NCBI RefSeq assembly: GCF_905220975.1
Contig: NZ_CAJNBK010000004.1
Span: 1 to 64,000 of the forward strand
Source of the DNA: Paraburkholderia haematera
Lineage (GTDB): Bacteria; Pseudomonadota; Gammaproteobacteria; Burkholderiales; Burkholderiaceae
Direction of reading: 5' to 3'
Length of the DNA: 64,000 bases
The notes beneath the pieces were generated by a model. The model worked only from the letters and a program-made list of their open reading frames with translations, did no database searches and was not told the origin of the DNA. The position numbers and the translations under genes were made by a program. Shown here in pieces: positions 17,400-25,655 of this stretch (position 1 is the first letter of the stretch; each line of letters begins with the position of its first letter).

Positions 17400-17562
17400 G
17401 CGTCCCATTGCGCCGATGCGGGTGCGAGTTGAGCGTGCCGGCGGTGCTGGTCGTCGAACGGGAAGACGCGGGACGGGTCCGCGGCTTCCGGTTGAGTACC
17501 ACCCGCTCGCTGAATCTGCACTTCGTACGGACGAACGACAACGCGACTCAGGAGCGCGATTA

Positions 17563-19056
17563 ATGAAGATCTTCACCACAACGCTGATCACCGAAACGAA
17601 TACCTTCGCGCCAAGTCCGACCGGACTTGGCGGCTACGAGGCATTCGGGATTTATCACGGCGATGCCAGCAAGGTGGCGCCGGATGGGCTCGGGGCGGGA
17701 GCGGCCGAATTGCGCCGACTGGCGGCCGAGCAGGGTCACGAAATAGTCGAGAGCCTGTCGGCGATGGCGCAACCCGCAGGCCGTACAGCACAGCACGTGT
17801 ACGACAGTTTTCGCGAGGAAATTCTCGCGGATCTGCGAGCGGCGCTTCCCGTCGACGCCGTGCTGCTGATATTGCATGGCGCAATGATCGCGGAGCACTG
17901 TGACGACTGCGAAGGCGATCTGCTCGAGGCTGTTCGCGCACTGGTCGGCGACGAGGTGCCGATCGGCGTGGAGCTCGATTTGCATTGCCACTTTACCGAG
18001 CAGATGCAGCGCAACGCAAACGTGATCGTCTGCTACAAGGAATATCCGCATACGGACATTATCGAGCGCCTGCGAGAAGTCTTCGCGTTGACCGTGGCGA
18101 CTGCCGAAGGCCGCATCCGTCCGGTGACCGCGGTACACGATTGCCGCATGGTAGGTAAATGGCATACCACCAGCGAACCGATGATCAGCTTCGTCAAGCG
18201 CATGCAGTCACTGGAGGGGAGGGACGGCGTATTGTCCGTGTCGTTTGGCCATGGGTTTCCATGGGGAGATGTGGTGGAGACGGGCGCCAGAATCTGGGTG
18301 GTCACCGACAACGATGAAGCTACGGCTCAGCGCATTGCGGCGCAGCTAGGCCAGGAGTTATGGGACATGCGTGAAGCGGCACGCCCGGCGCACCTGTCGA
18401 TTGACGACGCGCTGGATCGCGCGCTGGCTGGCGACGGCGGTCCTGTGGTGCTGGCCGATCTCGCGGACAATCCGGGCGGCGGCGCGCCATGCGACAGCAC
18501 GTTCATTCTGCGGCGGCTCATCGAGCGCGGCATCGCAGACGTAGCGCTTGGCTGCATGTACGACATCGGCGCGGTTCAGGTTTGCAGGGAAGCAGGTGTC
18601 GGCACGCGGCTTACGCTCCGGATCGGCGGTAAGTTGGGGGTGAGTTCCGGCGCGCCGCTGGATTTGACGGTCACGGTGCGCGCGCTTACGGACGAGCATC
18701 ATCAAAACATGGGCGCTATGGCACGCCCATTGCGTTCGGCGGCGTGGGTGTCTACGGATGACAACATTGACATCGTATTGATGACGGTGCGCGAACAGAC
18801 GTTTGCGCCCACTGCGTTCACCGAGCTCGGAATCGATCTCGCGAGCAAGCGCATTGTCGTAGTCAAATCCTCGCAGCACTTCCATGCAAAATTTGCGCCG
18901 ATCGCACGAGAAGTGCTCTACGTATCGACGCCGGGGGCATTAACCCCTGACTTCGTCAATATCCCGTATCGCGTTCGCAGTCTCAATTATTGGCCACGTG
19001 TCGAGAACCCTTTCGGCGACCCACTTCTCCGTGGACAGACACAAGGCCACGCTTAA
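17563..19056 (+). CDS. M81-family metallopeptidase (MlrC-like), paralogue 1
   Basis: This 497-residue protein is like microcystinase C (MlrC), a zinc enzyme that cleaves linear microcystin or nodularin fragments containing D-residues. I chose the ATG at 17563 (CAGGAG before it). Conserved residues are visible: E11 in LITETNTF, H105 in LHGAM, D139/H141/H143 in ELDLHCHF, and H163 in YPHTD, then the C-terminal block DNPGGGAPCDST and VKSSQHFHAKF. The last ten or so codons overlap, in another frame, the remnant of an indolepyruvate oxidoreductase gene, so the C-terminal tail may be partly acquired. It is driven by a promoter with an operator in its spacer. The exact peptide substrate is unknown. 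Confidence 0.85.
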   Translation: MKIFTTTLITETNTFAPSPTGLGGYEAFGIYHGDASKVAPDGLGAGAAELRRLAAEQGHEIVESLSAMAQPAGRTAQHVYDSFREEILADLRAALPVDAVLLILHGAMIAEHCDDCEGDLLEAVRALVGDEVPIGVELDLHCHFTEQMQRNANVIVCYKEYPHTDIIERLREVFALTVATAEGRIRPVTAVHDCRMVGKWHTTSEPMISFVKRMQSLEGRDGVLSVSFGHGFPWGDVVETGARIWVVTDNDEATAQRIAAQLGQELWDMREAARPAHLSIDDALDRALAGDGGPVVLADLADNPGGGAPCDSTFILRRLIERGIADVALGCMYDIGAVQVCREAGVGTRLTLRIGGKLGVSSGAPLDLTVTVRALTDEHHQNMGAMARPLRSAAWVSTDDNIDIVLMTVREQTFAPTAFTELGIDLASKRIVVVKSSQHFHAKFAPIAREVLYVSTPGALTPDFVNIPYRVRSLNYWPRVENPFGDPLLRGQTQGHA

Positions 19057-19150
19057 GTTTGCAAATTTGCCTGACAAGATGCGCGGCTTAGGCCGCGTGA
19101 AGGTGGGGAACATCACCACAGGCTGGCCGCGTGCCTGGCTGAATCAGGTC
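19028..19150 (+). pseudogene. Remnant of an indolepyruvate ferredoxin oxidoreductase 3' end
   Basis: A frame reads TLKFANLPDKMRGLGRVKVG followed by NIT. It aligns with LAMKLANLPDEIRGFGHVKE and RNVI near the C-terminus of the intact 1211-residue oxidoreductase encoded at 40849-44484 on the other strand. Only this short piece is left, without a catalytic domain. It partly overlaps the end of the M81-1 gene in a different frame. It indicates that a second copy once stood here or that a recombination event joined the end of such a gene to this locus. Confidence 0.65.
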
Positions 19151-19214
19151 GTCAATCCGGCGTCGAGCATTGCCGCATCAGGCAGGACCTGGTGCGAGCG
19201 CTTGGGAGACTGGA

Positions 19215-19874
19215 TTATTCCTGCTTCTGCAGTTGCTCGATGACGCGCTCTTCGGGACTCGTGCACACAGAGAGAAGGCGGCACGGACCGTCGGATGCGG
19301 CAAGGAATGCGTGTCCCATGCTGCTATCGAAATAGACCGACTCGCCTTGCTTGAGCCTCACAGGCGCATAGAACTCGGTGTGAAACTCGATTTCGCCTTC
19401 CAGTATGTAGGTAAATTCTTCGCCCGAATGCCTGATCAGGCTGCCGAATTCCTCGATGAACTCCTGAATGGTGCGAGAACGCACGTCTGCAATCAGCGGT
19501 ACTAACTGCTTGTTAAGCAACTCTACGGCAAGAAAGGTTTCCGTGTAGGGGCCGGTCCGCACCGCCACGCCCTCGCCTTGCCGCTGGATGATACGTCTGC
19601 CCGGGACCGACGGGGCACCCTCGCTGGCCGAGCTATCGCCGAGAAGTCCCAGCAACTCCGACATGTTGACGCCCAACCCGGCGCTCACAACCGAAAGCTT
19701 TTCATAGGACAGGGACGCCCGTCCCATCTCGAGCTTCGAGATGGTCGAGATGGCGAGTCCGGTGCGCTGGCTGACTTCCTGCAATGTCAGCCCGAGCCTG
19801 TTACGCAGCGCGCGAATGGCCTGGCCGGGCTTGCTCGGACTGGTCAGATCGTGGGTGACAGGTTTTTTCCGCAT
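19215..19874 (-). CDS. XRE-type HTH regulator with C-terminal cupin domain
   Basis: This is a 219-residue transcription factor. A helix-turn-helix domain occupies about residues 17-71 (AIRALRNRLGLTLQEVSQRT, then AISTISKLEMGRASLSYEKL), and a cupin sensor domain about 130-205 (HSGEEFTYILEGEIEFHTEF, then LKQGESVYFDSSMGHAF). Such XRE-cupin proteins often repress genes for amino-acid or polyamine use and respond to a small ligand in the cupin. It lies at the centre of the D-peptide locus, transcribed opposite to the tonB operon. A TGGAAAATT-like motif occurs next to its own start and in front of at least six other genes, so it is the likely master regulator. This link is inferred from co-location. 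Confidence 0.88.
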   Translation of the reverse strand: MRKKPVTHDLTSPSKPGQAIRALRNRLGLTLQEVSQRTGLAISTISKLEMGRASLSYEKLSVVSAGLGVNMSELLGLLGDSSASEGAPSVPGRRIIQRQGEGVAVRTGPYTETFLAVELLNKQLVPLIADVRSRTIQEFIEEFGSLIRHSGEEFTYILEGEIEFHTEFYAPVRLKQGESVYFDSSMGHAFLAASDGPCRLLSVCTSPEERVIEQLQKQE

Positions 19875-19876
19875 AA

Positions 19877-19896
19877 ATTTTTTCCGTATAGACGAT
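19877..19896 (-). promoter_or_regulatory. XRE-cupin operator candidate 3 (autoregulation)
   Basis: On the minus strand the sequence is GTCTATACGGAAAAAAT, directly upstream of the regulator's ATG. It is a weaker match to the motif (CGGAAAAAA rather than TGGAAAATT), as is common at an autoregulatory site. Confidence 0.4.
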
Positions 19897-19942
19897 CAGT
19901 ATGCCAAAAATTGCATTACATGTGCATTACGCTCACAATTAT

Positions 19943-19979
19943 TCATTGTGGAAAAAAATGTTCTATTTGGAAAATTATT
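19943..19979 (+). promoter_or_regulatory. XRE-cupin operator candidates 4 and 5 (tonB operon)
   Basis: Two copies stand in series: CATTGTGGAAAAAAATG and TTCTATTTGGAAAATTATT. They lie about 85-120 bp upstream of tonB, in the region shared with the divergent regulator gene. Confidence 0.5.
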
Positions 19980-20062
19980 GGTGTAAGGTATGGTTCACGC
20001 CGCCATATGAGACATGACACCCGGGGCGCGCCGACAGGCGTGGGTGCTTGCAGGAGACACGA

Positions 20063-20698
20063 ATGAAATTTGCTGCTCAGCGCCACAATTCCGCAAGCCG
20101 CTTTAGTGGCATTGGATTTGTGGCACTCCTACACGTGGTACTCATCTACGTTCTGGTGAACGGTCTTGCCTCCAAGGTGTATGAGGTGATCCGCAAGCCT
20201 ATCGAAACAAGAGTCGTCGAAGAGGTGAAGCCGCCTCAGCCCAAGCCCGCAATCGTATTGCCGCCCCCGCCGAAATTCGCGCCACCGCCGCCGTTTATTC
20301 CGCCGCCTGAAGTGGCCGTTCCCGTGCAATCGCCCCAGCCGGTCGTTGCACAGCGCTCGGCGACGCCGCAACCGCAGGCCGCGCCTATGCCCGCGCCGGT
20401 CGTGGCCGCCGCGCCCTCGCATACGGTGCACACGGAAGTGGGTGTGGTGTGTCCGAATTCGCAGCAGGTCAGGCAGTCGATGCAGTATCCGCGCGAAGCT
20501 CAGCGCAACAATATTACAGGGGACGTACTGGTGGAGTTCGTGGTGGATGCCCATGGAAACATGCAGGACGTACAGGTGGTGAAGTCCGCGGACCCGGTTC
20601 TCGATCGGGCCGCAGCGAATGCAGTCAAACAGTTCAACTGTGTTTCGCAAGGCGAGGACGTCCGTGTCAAGGTGCCCTTCTCGTTCAACCTGAACTGA
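20063..20698 (+). CDS. tonB: TonB-family energy transducer
   Basis: This 211-residue inner-membrane protein would transmit proton-motive force to TonB-dependent outer-membrane receptors. I chose the ATG at 20063 with CAGGAG before it. The parts in order are a short basic N-terminus, one membrane helix (about 19-38, IGFVALLHVVLIYVLVNGLA), a proline-rich periplasmic span (about 57-105) and a C-terminal TonB domain with YPREAQRNNITGDVLVEFVV. It is the first gene of tonB-exbB-exbD-exbD-TPR. The system is encoded inside the catabolic locus and carries the shared operator, so it is probably dedicated to the receptor at 34039. Confidence 0.88.
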   Translation: MKFAAQRHNSASRFSGIGFVALLHVVLIYVLVNGLASKVYEVIRKPIETRVVEEVKPPQPKPAIVLPPPPKFAPPPPFIPPPEVAVPVQSPQPVVAQRSATPQPQAAPMPAPVVAAAPSHTVHTEVGVVCPNSQQVRQSMQYPREAQRNNITGDVLVEFVVDAHGNMQDVQVVKSADPVLDRAAANAVKQFNCVSQGEDVRVKVPFSFNLN

Positions 20699-20767
20699 AG
20701 GCGATGTCAAGCAATGCTGGCGGGCGCCACCCGCCAGGTCTATGAAGAACGATCCTGGAGTGATGAC

Positions 20768-21715
20768 ATGAAGAACCCGAGTTTGGCCGCCATTGCGGTG
20801 AGCGCCATGTTTGCCCTGACCTCTGTTGCACTGCTGACCGGAACGGGGGCGGCCTATGCGCAGTCCGCCAGTAGCACGGCAACCTCGCCGAGCGCACCGA
20901 CGACCGCGACACTGGCTGCACAAGCGCCCGCAGCGCAGGCAGACCAGCCCACTCCGCCGCCGCCGGTGGCGATGACCGAAGCGGTGTCGAATCCGTACGG
21001 GCTCGATGCGTTGTGGAAGGGGGGCGACATCGTTTCGCGGGGCACGCTCGTCATCCTGGTGATCATGTCGATGGGTAGCTGGTACATCATGGTGACCAAA
21101 TTTTTCGAGCAATTCCGCGCGAACCGTCGTGCGCGCTCGGCGGACGAGACGGTATGGGATGCGCCGTCCCTCGAAGCCGGCATGCAACAGTTGGACGAAG
21201 GCAGTCCATTTCGCTTCATAGCAGGCAGCGGAATCGAAGCAAGTCGCCATCATGAAGGCGCGCTGCTTGAAAAGGTCGATCTCAACACCTGGATCAGCGT
21301 GTCGATCGAACGGGCAACCACGGTTGTTTCCAACCGCTTGCAGGATGGTCTCGCGTTTCTCGCGACGGTCGGCTCGACAGCGCCTTTTGTGGGTCTGTTC
21401 GGTACGGTCTGGGGTATCTACCATGCGCTGACAGCAATCGGTATTGCTGGACAGGCGTCGATCGACAAGGTGGCGGGCCCGGTGGGTGAAGCGCTTATCA
21501 TGACCGCCATCGGCCTGGCGGTCGCCGTGCCGGCGGTGCTCGGCTACAACTTCCTCGTACGCCGCAACAAGGCCGTCATGGAGCGGGTGCGCGGCTTCGG
21601 CGCCCAACTGCATACCGTGCTCCTGAGCGGTGCGGGTACGGTCACGAAGGGTTCTTCGTATTCTGTTCCTGACGACGCGTCGTTGCACCGATCCATGAAG
21701 GCAGCAACGTCGTAA
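20768..21715 (+). CDS. exbB: ExbB/TolQ/MotA-family proton channel protein
   Basis: This 315-residue polytopic protein forms the proton channel with ExbD and energises TonB. I chose the ATG at 20768. A cleavable signal-like stretch and an Ala/Pro-rich linker (to about residue 80) come first, as in other long ExbB forms. Then come one membrane helix (TLVILVIMSMGSWYIMVTKF) and the conserved pair of helices with FVGLFGTVWGIYHALTAIG and ALIMTAIGLAVAVPAVLGYN. It is 70 bp after tonB and 13 bp before exbD, clearly one operon. A long minus-strand frame across this gene is its shadow. Confidence 0.9.
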   Translation: MKNPSLAAIAVSAMFALTSVALLTGTGAAYAQSASSTATSPSAPTTATLAAQAPAAQADQPTPPPPVAMTEAVSNPYGLDALWKGGDIVSRGTLVILVIMSMGSWYIMVTKFFEQFRANRRARSADETVWDAPSLEAGMQQLDEGSPFRFIAGSGIEASRHHEGALLEKVDLNTWISVSIERATTVVSNRLQDGLAFLATVGSTAPFVGLFGTVWGIYHALTAIGIAGQASIDKVAGPVGEALIMTAIGLAVAVPAVLGYNFLVRRNKAVMERVRGFGAQLHTVLLSGAGTVTKGSSYSVPDDASLHRSMKAATS

Positions 21716-21727
21716 GCGGAGCAGATT

Positions 21728-22156
21728 ATGGCCATGAGTACAGGACAAGGCAGCGACGAGCACGATGAGGTGATGTCGTCGATCAACACCACGCCGCTGG
21801 TAGACGTGATGCTGGTTTTGCTCATCATCTTCCTGCTCACGATTCCGGTAGCCACGCATAGCGTGAATGTCCAGTTACCGACGCAGACGATCCAGCCGTT
21901 GCAGACCACGCCAAAGAACATCGTGCTTGCGGTCAATCGGGATGGCGACGTGTTCTGGTCGGAACAGCACGTCGATATGCCGACGCTGGTGGCGCGCCTG
22001 AAGCAGGTCGCGGTACAGCAGCCGCAGCCCGAGGTTCAGATCCGGGGTGACGAGAATGCGCGCTACGAATACGTTGGAAAAGTCGTGGTGGCGTGCGAGC
22101 GAGCGGGCATCGCGAAGGTAGATTTCATTACGAATCCGGTTGCGCACGGCGGATGA
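21728..22156 (+). CDS. exbD: ExbD-family biopolymer transport protein, first copy
   Basis: The 142-residue protein has a short cytoplasmic N-terminus, one membrane helix containing the essential aspartate D26 (INTTPLVDVMLVLLIIFLLT) and a periplasmic ExbD/TolR domain. With ExbB it makes the proton-driven motor. GGAGCAGATT precedes the ATG. A second exbD follows 11 bp later; such twin exbD genes are seen in some TonB systems of Proteobacteria, where the second copy can modify receptor specificity. Confidence 0.92.
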   Translation: MAMSTGQGSDEHDEVMSSINTTPLVDVMLVLLIIFLLTIPVATHSVNVQLPTQTIQPLQTTPKNIVLAVNRDGDVFWSEQHVDMPTLVARLKQVAVQQPQPEVQIRGDENARYEYVGKVVVACERAGIAKVDFITNPVAHGG

Positions 22157-22166
22157 GGAGGCATAA

Positions 22167-22592
22167 ATGGGAATGAACATTCCGGCGGGTAGTAATCAGG
22201 AACCCGAAGTACTGGTCGAAATCAACACGACGCCATTAATCGACGTCATGCTGGTGCTGCTCATTATGCTGATCATCACGATTCCGATCCAGTCGCACGC
22301 GGTAAAGATGAATATGCCTGTGGGTACGCCGCCTCCCATCGTCAAGGCGCCGCCGGTGGTGCAAGTCGACGTGGACTTTGACGGCACCATTAGCTGGAAC
22401 GGCGCACCCCTCGCGGACCTCGCGGATCTCGATCAGCACCTGAAGGCGGTGGCGCAGGCGGATCAGCTGGAGCTGCATCTCAGACCCAACCGGTTGGTGC
22501 CGTACCGTCGCGTGGCTGCTGTGATGGCGGCAGCGCAACGTCAGGGGGTCACGAAAATCGCGCTCGTCGGCAATGAGCAGTTCATGCAGTAG
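22167..22592 (+). CDS. exbD2: ExbD-family biopolymer transport protein, second copy
   Basis: This is a 141-residue ExbD paralogue with D26 in the membrane helix (INTTPLIDVMLVLLIMLIIT). It differs from the first copy in the periplasmic part. GGAGGCATAA gives a good ribosome-binding site. It is the fourth gene of the tonB operon. Two different ExbD proteins may form a mixed motor or serve different states of the receptor; this is inference from similar operons. Confidence 0.9.
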   Translation: MGMNIPAGSNQEPEVLVEINTTPLIDVMLVLLIMLIITIPIQSHAVKMNMPVGTPPPIVKAPPVVQVDVDFDGTISWNGAPLADLADLDQHLKAVAQADQLELHLRPNRLVPYRRVAAVMAAAQRQGVTKIALVGNEQFMQ

Positions 22593-22615
22593 GAACCGTC
22601 TGGGGTAGGTGGAAA

Positions 22616-23842
22616 ATGAGTCTTGGACTTATCTCTGGGCGCATGTCGTCCGCGCTGTTGCGTGCGCTGGTTCTAACGATCGGGGTGAGCGCCGTGCTCG
22701 TCAGCAAGTCGGCGTTTCCGGCAGCGACCCTCAGGCCGGAGGTCGCCAGGCCATTGCAGACTGCGCGTGCGTTGTACCAGGCGCAACGCTACAAGGACGC
22801 GCTGGCGAGCGTGGCGCAGGCAGAGGCCGTGCCGGGCAAGTCGCAATACGAGCGCGATGTCGTTGCACAGATGGGCGGCGTGGCAGCCGTTGCCGCCGGC
22901 GAACTCGCGGTGGCCGCGCGCGACTACGGAGTCCTGATTCAGGGCGGCCGCCAGCCGGTCGCGGAGCAACAAAAAATGATGGCGGCTCTGGCGAGTCTTG
23001 CCTATCAGCAGGGGAATTATGTGCAGGCCGTGCAATGGGGCCAGCGCTATCAAAGCGCGGGGGCAGGCGATCCGCAGATGAGAACGCTGCTCGCGCAGTC
23101 TTATTACATGGCGGGCAACTTCGGTGCGGCAGAAAAAGTTCTCCAGCCTGCGGTGGATGCGCAGATGCGCGCGGGGCGAGCGCCTGACGCTGGCGATCTG
23201 AGGCTGCTGGGGAGTTGCTATCAGAAGCAGGACAACAACGCCGGCTACGCGACTGTGCTGGAACAACTCGTCAAATATTATCCGACGGCAGCTCATTGGG
23301 GTGAGCTCTTCGACCGCCTGCAGGCCGATCCAAAATTCGCGGGGCGATTCGAACTCGATGTCTATCGTCTCAAGCGAGCGACGGGCAACCTGCATAGCGC
23401 AAGCGACTACATCGAGATGACGCAGCTCGCGATTGTGGCCGGGCATGGTGCGGAGGCATTGAGCGTGGTGACCCAGGGGTTTGATTCCGGCGCACTGAGC
23501 AAAGGCGCGGATGCCGGGCGCGGAGAGCGGCTCAAGAATCTTGCAAGCAAAGCAGCGGCTCAGCCGCTGTCCGCCGCCACTTCGGGTAACGGCGCCGCGC
23601 TTGTCGAAGCCGGCTTCAACGAGGCTCTCTCGGGACGGAATCAGCAAGGCATAGTCTTGATGGAAACGGGCCTCGCAGAAGGTGGCCTTACGGATCCGAA
23701 CGAGGCGCGCTTGCATCTGGGCATTGCCTACTACCTCGCTGGCCAAAAGGGAAAGGCGCTGAATGCATTTGACGCTGTGGCTGGCAATGGCGAAGCGGCA
23801 ACACTGGCGCGACTGTGGAAGCTCGCAACGCGTAGCACGTGA
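22616..23842 (+). CDS. Tetratricopeptide-repeat protein of the TonB operon
   Basis: This is a 408-residue protein with a likely signal peptide (ALLRALVLTIGVSAVLVSKS, cleavage after SAFPA) and a body of helical repeats of TPR/Sel1 character, for example ARALYQAQRYKDALASVAQA and LHLGIAYYLAGQKGKALNAF. It starts 23 bp after exbD2 and is part of the same operon. TPR proteins of this kind accompany some TonB2-type systems and are thought to be periplasmic scaffolds helping TonB engage a receptor. Its precise role here is not known. Confidence 0.82.
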   Translation: MSLGLISGRMSSALLRALVLTIGVSAVLVSKSAFPAATLRPEVARPLQTARALYQAQRYKDALASVAQAEAVPGKSQYERDVVAQMGGVAAVAAGELAVAARDYGVLIQGGRQPVAEQQKMMAALASLAYQQGNYVQAVQWGQRYQSAGAGDPQMRTLLAQSYYMAGNFGAAEKVLQPAVDAQMRAGRAPDAGDLRLLGSCYQKQDNNAGYATVLEQLVKYYPTAAHWGELFDRLQADPKFAGRFELDVYRLKRATGNLHSASDYIEMTQLAIVAGHGAEALSVVTQGFDSGALSKGADAGRGERLKNLASKAAAQPLSAATSGNGAALVEAGFNEALSGRNQQGIVLMETGLAEGGLTDPNEARLHLGIAYYLAGQKGKALNAFDAVAGNGEAATLARLWKLATRST

Positions 23843-23982
23843 CAAAGTGTTCCTTGTCGCGGTTCGAGCGAGTTCTGATGCTAATAAATGGTACGCAATG
23901 CATGCGTTCGTCGTCGGTATTGCGTGACATATAAAAAGGTTTTGAGGCGCTAAGTCTGAGCCCCTATTACGAAAAGGCCCCC

Positions 23983-25524
23983 ATGCATAATGCAACCACG
24001 ACCCTGAGATTTGTCGTCGGCGGAATCTGCCACGAGACCAATACCTATGCGACAGAGTTCACGGGTTACACCCCGCTGTCCAACTTCAAGTGCCTCGTTG
24101 GCGATGAAGTTGAAGCGGAGTACGCAGGAACCAATCATACGGTAGGCGGATACATCGAAGGCGCCGCCGCATTGGGGGTTGAACTGACTTACTCGACTGT
24201 GGCTTTGGCGTGGCCGGCCGGAACCATTCGCGCGAGTGCCTACGAGCACATGAAGCAAGCTGTCCTCGACGGAATCAGGAACGCACTTCCGGTTGACGGC
24301 GTCTTGATGGCGCCCCACGGAGCGGGCGTGGTGGAGGGCATCGACGATCTGGAAGGCGACCTGCTTGCGGCGGTACGCGAGTTGGTCGGCGATAAGGTGC
24401 CCATCGCATCGGTCTACGATCTGCATGGGCAGATGACCGAGCAGATGCGTGTCAACGGCGATCTGACGCTGCCGTGCCGGCTCTATCCGCATACGGACCT
24501 CGGTCAACGTGGGCTCGAGGCTGTCGAATTGCTGGCCCGGACAGTGCGCGGCGCGATCAAGCCGGTCACGGCAATGCATCAACTGCCCATGCTGGGTATG
24601 GTCATGAGCACGGAGCCTGGTTTGCCCACTGCACACGTCAACGATTTGTGCATGCGTATGGGTGAACGCCCGGGGGTGATCGATTGCTCGTGGTTCCATG
24701 GCTTTCCGTACGCGGATATCCCCGCGCCGTGCCCCACGGTGGTGTGTACGACCGATGGTGACCTTGAGCTCGCGCGACGCTGCGCCGATGAAGTTGCCGA
24801 CTGGATCTGGGCGCACCGCGAAGCGTTCCGGCCCAGGATCGTTGCTCCCGAGGAGGGCGTCAGGCAGGCTCTTGCCGTCGAGTCAGGTCTGGTTGTGATC
24901 AACGAAAACTCGGACAACCCTGGCGGCGGCGCGCCTGGCGATGCGACGCATTTGTTGCGGGCGCTTCTGAACGCGCACCTTCCGCCTGAAACGGCATGCT
25001 TTGTGGCGATTCATGACGCAGACGTGGTGCAACAAGCTGAGCGTGCCCGCGTTGGCGCGACGATAGAAGTCAAACTCGGCGGCAAGCTCGGAAAGATGCA
25101 AGGCACTCCCATCGTTGCGCAAGCGTACGTCAAAGCCGTTACGGACGGCCGCTTCACGAGTCTCCCCGGGTCCATGCTGGAGGGCTTTCAATTCGACGTT
25201 GGGACATCGTGCAGGCTCATCATCGAGGGCGTCGACGTCATTGTTATCTCGCGTCCGACGCAAACCTTCGATCACGCCATGCTGTTGCTTCATGGCATCG
25301 ACGTGAAGTGCCGCAAGATCGTTGCGCTCAAAAGCTCCAATCATTTCCGGGCGGGATTCCAGGCCCTCGCCTCGGCAATCATTACCGTCGACAGCCCCGG
25401 TCTTAGTTCTGCCGATGTCGCATCGTTTCCTCGTTCACGCCTCGCGCAACACATTTGGCCACTCCACGAGGATGTTGTGCGAGTCGGGCCCGAGCAGGTT
25501 GCTCACACAACCCGGGACGTTTGA
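23983..25524 (+). CDS. M81-family metallopeptidase (MlrC-like), paralogue 2
   Basis: This 513-residue protein is the most divergent of the three M81 proteins in the window. Conserved positions are E18 in ICHETNTY, H112 in APHGAG, D146 and H148 in YDLHGQM, and H170 in YPHTD. The second histidine of DLHxH, present in both other copies, is Gln150 here. The C-terminal block has DNPGGGAPGDAT and KSSNHFRAGF. It begins 140 bp after the TPR gene and could be transcribed with the tonB operon, since I see no operator copy before it. It may act on a different amide or peptide from the other two. Confidence 0.83.
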   Translation: MHNATTTLRFVVGGICHETNTYATEFTGYTPLSNFKCLVGDEVEAEYAGTNHTVGGYIEGAAALGVELTYSTVALAWPAGTIRASAYEHMKQAVLDGIRNALPVDGVLMAPHGAGVVEGIDDLEGDLLAAVRELVGDKVPIASVYDLHGQMTEQMRVNGDLTLPCRLYPHTDLGQRGLEAVELLARTVRGAIKPVTAMHQLPMLGMVMSTEPGLPTAHVNDLCMRMGERPGVIDCSWFHGFPYADIPAPCPTVVCTTDGDLELARRCADEVADWIWAHREAFRPRIVAPEEGVRQALAVESGLVVINENSDNPGGGAPGDATHLLRALLNAHLPPETACFVAIHDADVVQQAERARVGATIEVKLGGKLGKMQGTPIVAQAYVKAVTDGRFTSLPGSMLEGFQFDVGTSCRLIIEGVDVIVISRPTQTFDHAMLLLHGIDVKCRKIVALKSSNHFRAGFQALASAIITVDSPGLSSADVASFPRSRLAQHIWPLHEDVVRVGPEQVAHTTRDV

Positions 25525-25655
25525 GTTTTATTTACCCGGACCGCTCGCGCTGCGTCGGTTGCATCGGTTGCGTCGCTACGCGCCGGCAGTCTGCGCTATC
25601 ACGAGCGGGTCCGTCCACGGTCGACCACCAGATCCAACTGGATCTAAATTGAACT

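Larger units (their letters stand above)
17126..17562. promoter_or_regulatory. Divergent promoter region between MFS and M81-1
   Basis: This region separates two divergent units. Both of its ends are AT-rich and each holds one copy of the TGGAAAAT motif (17163-17179 and 17372-17390), consistent with one repressor controlling both directions. Between them, roughly 17200-17340, I see no gene. Confidence 0.6.

Noticed and set aside
17386..17562. Long N-terminal extension of M81-1
   Set aside because: It starts inside the promoter (near the -10 box) and has no similarity to the other M81 proteins. The ATG at 17563 has CAGGAG and aligns with M81-3.
20129..21859. 576-codon open frame on the minus strand
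   Set aside because: It lies antisense to tonB, exbB and the start of exbD and is a His/Arg-rich chance frame of GC-rich coding DNA, with no protein-like domain.
22673..23995. 440-codon open frame on the minus strand
   Set aside because: It is antisense to the TPR gene. Its composition is Arg/His/Leu-rich, without motifs, whereas the plus-strand TPR protein has a signal peptide and repeats.
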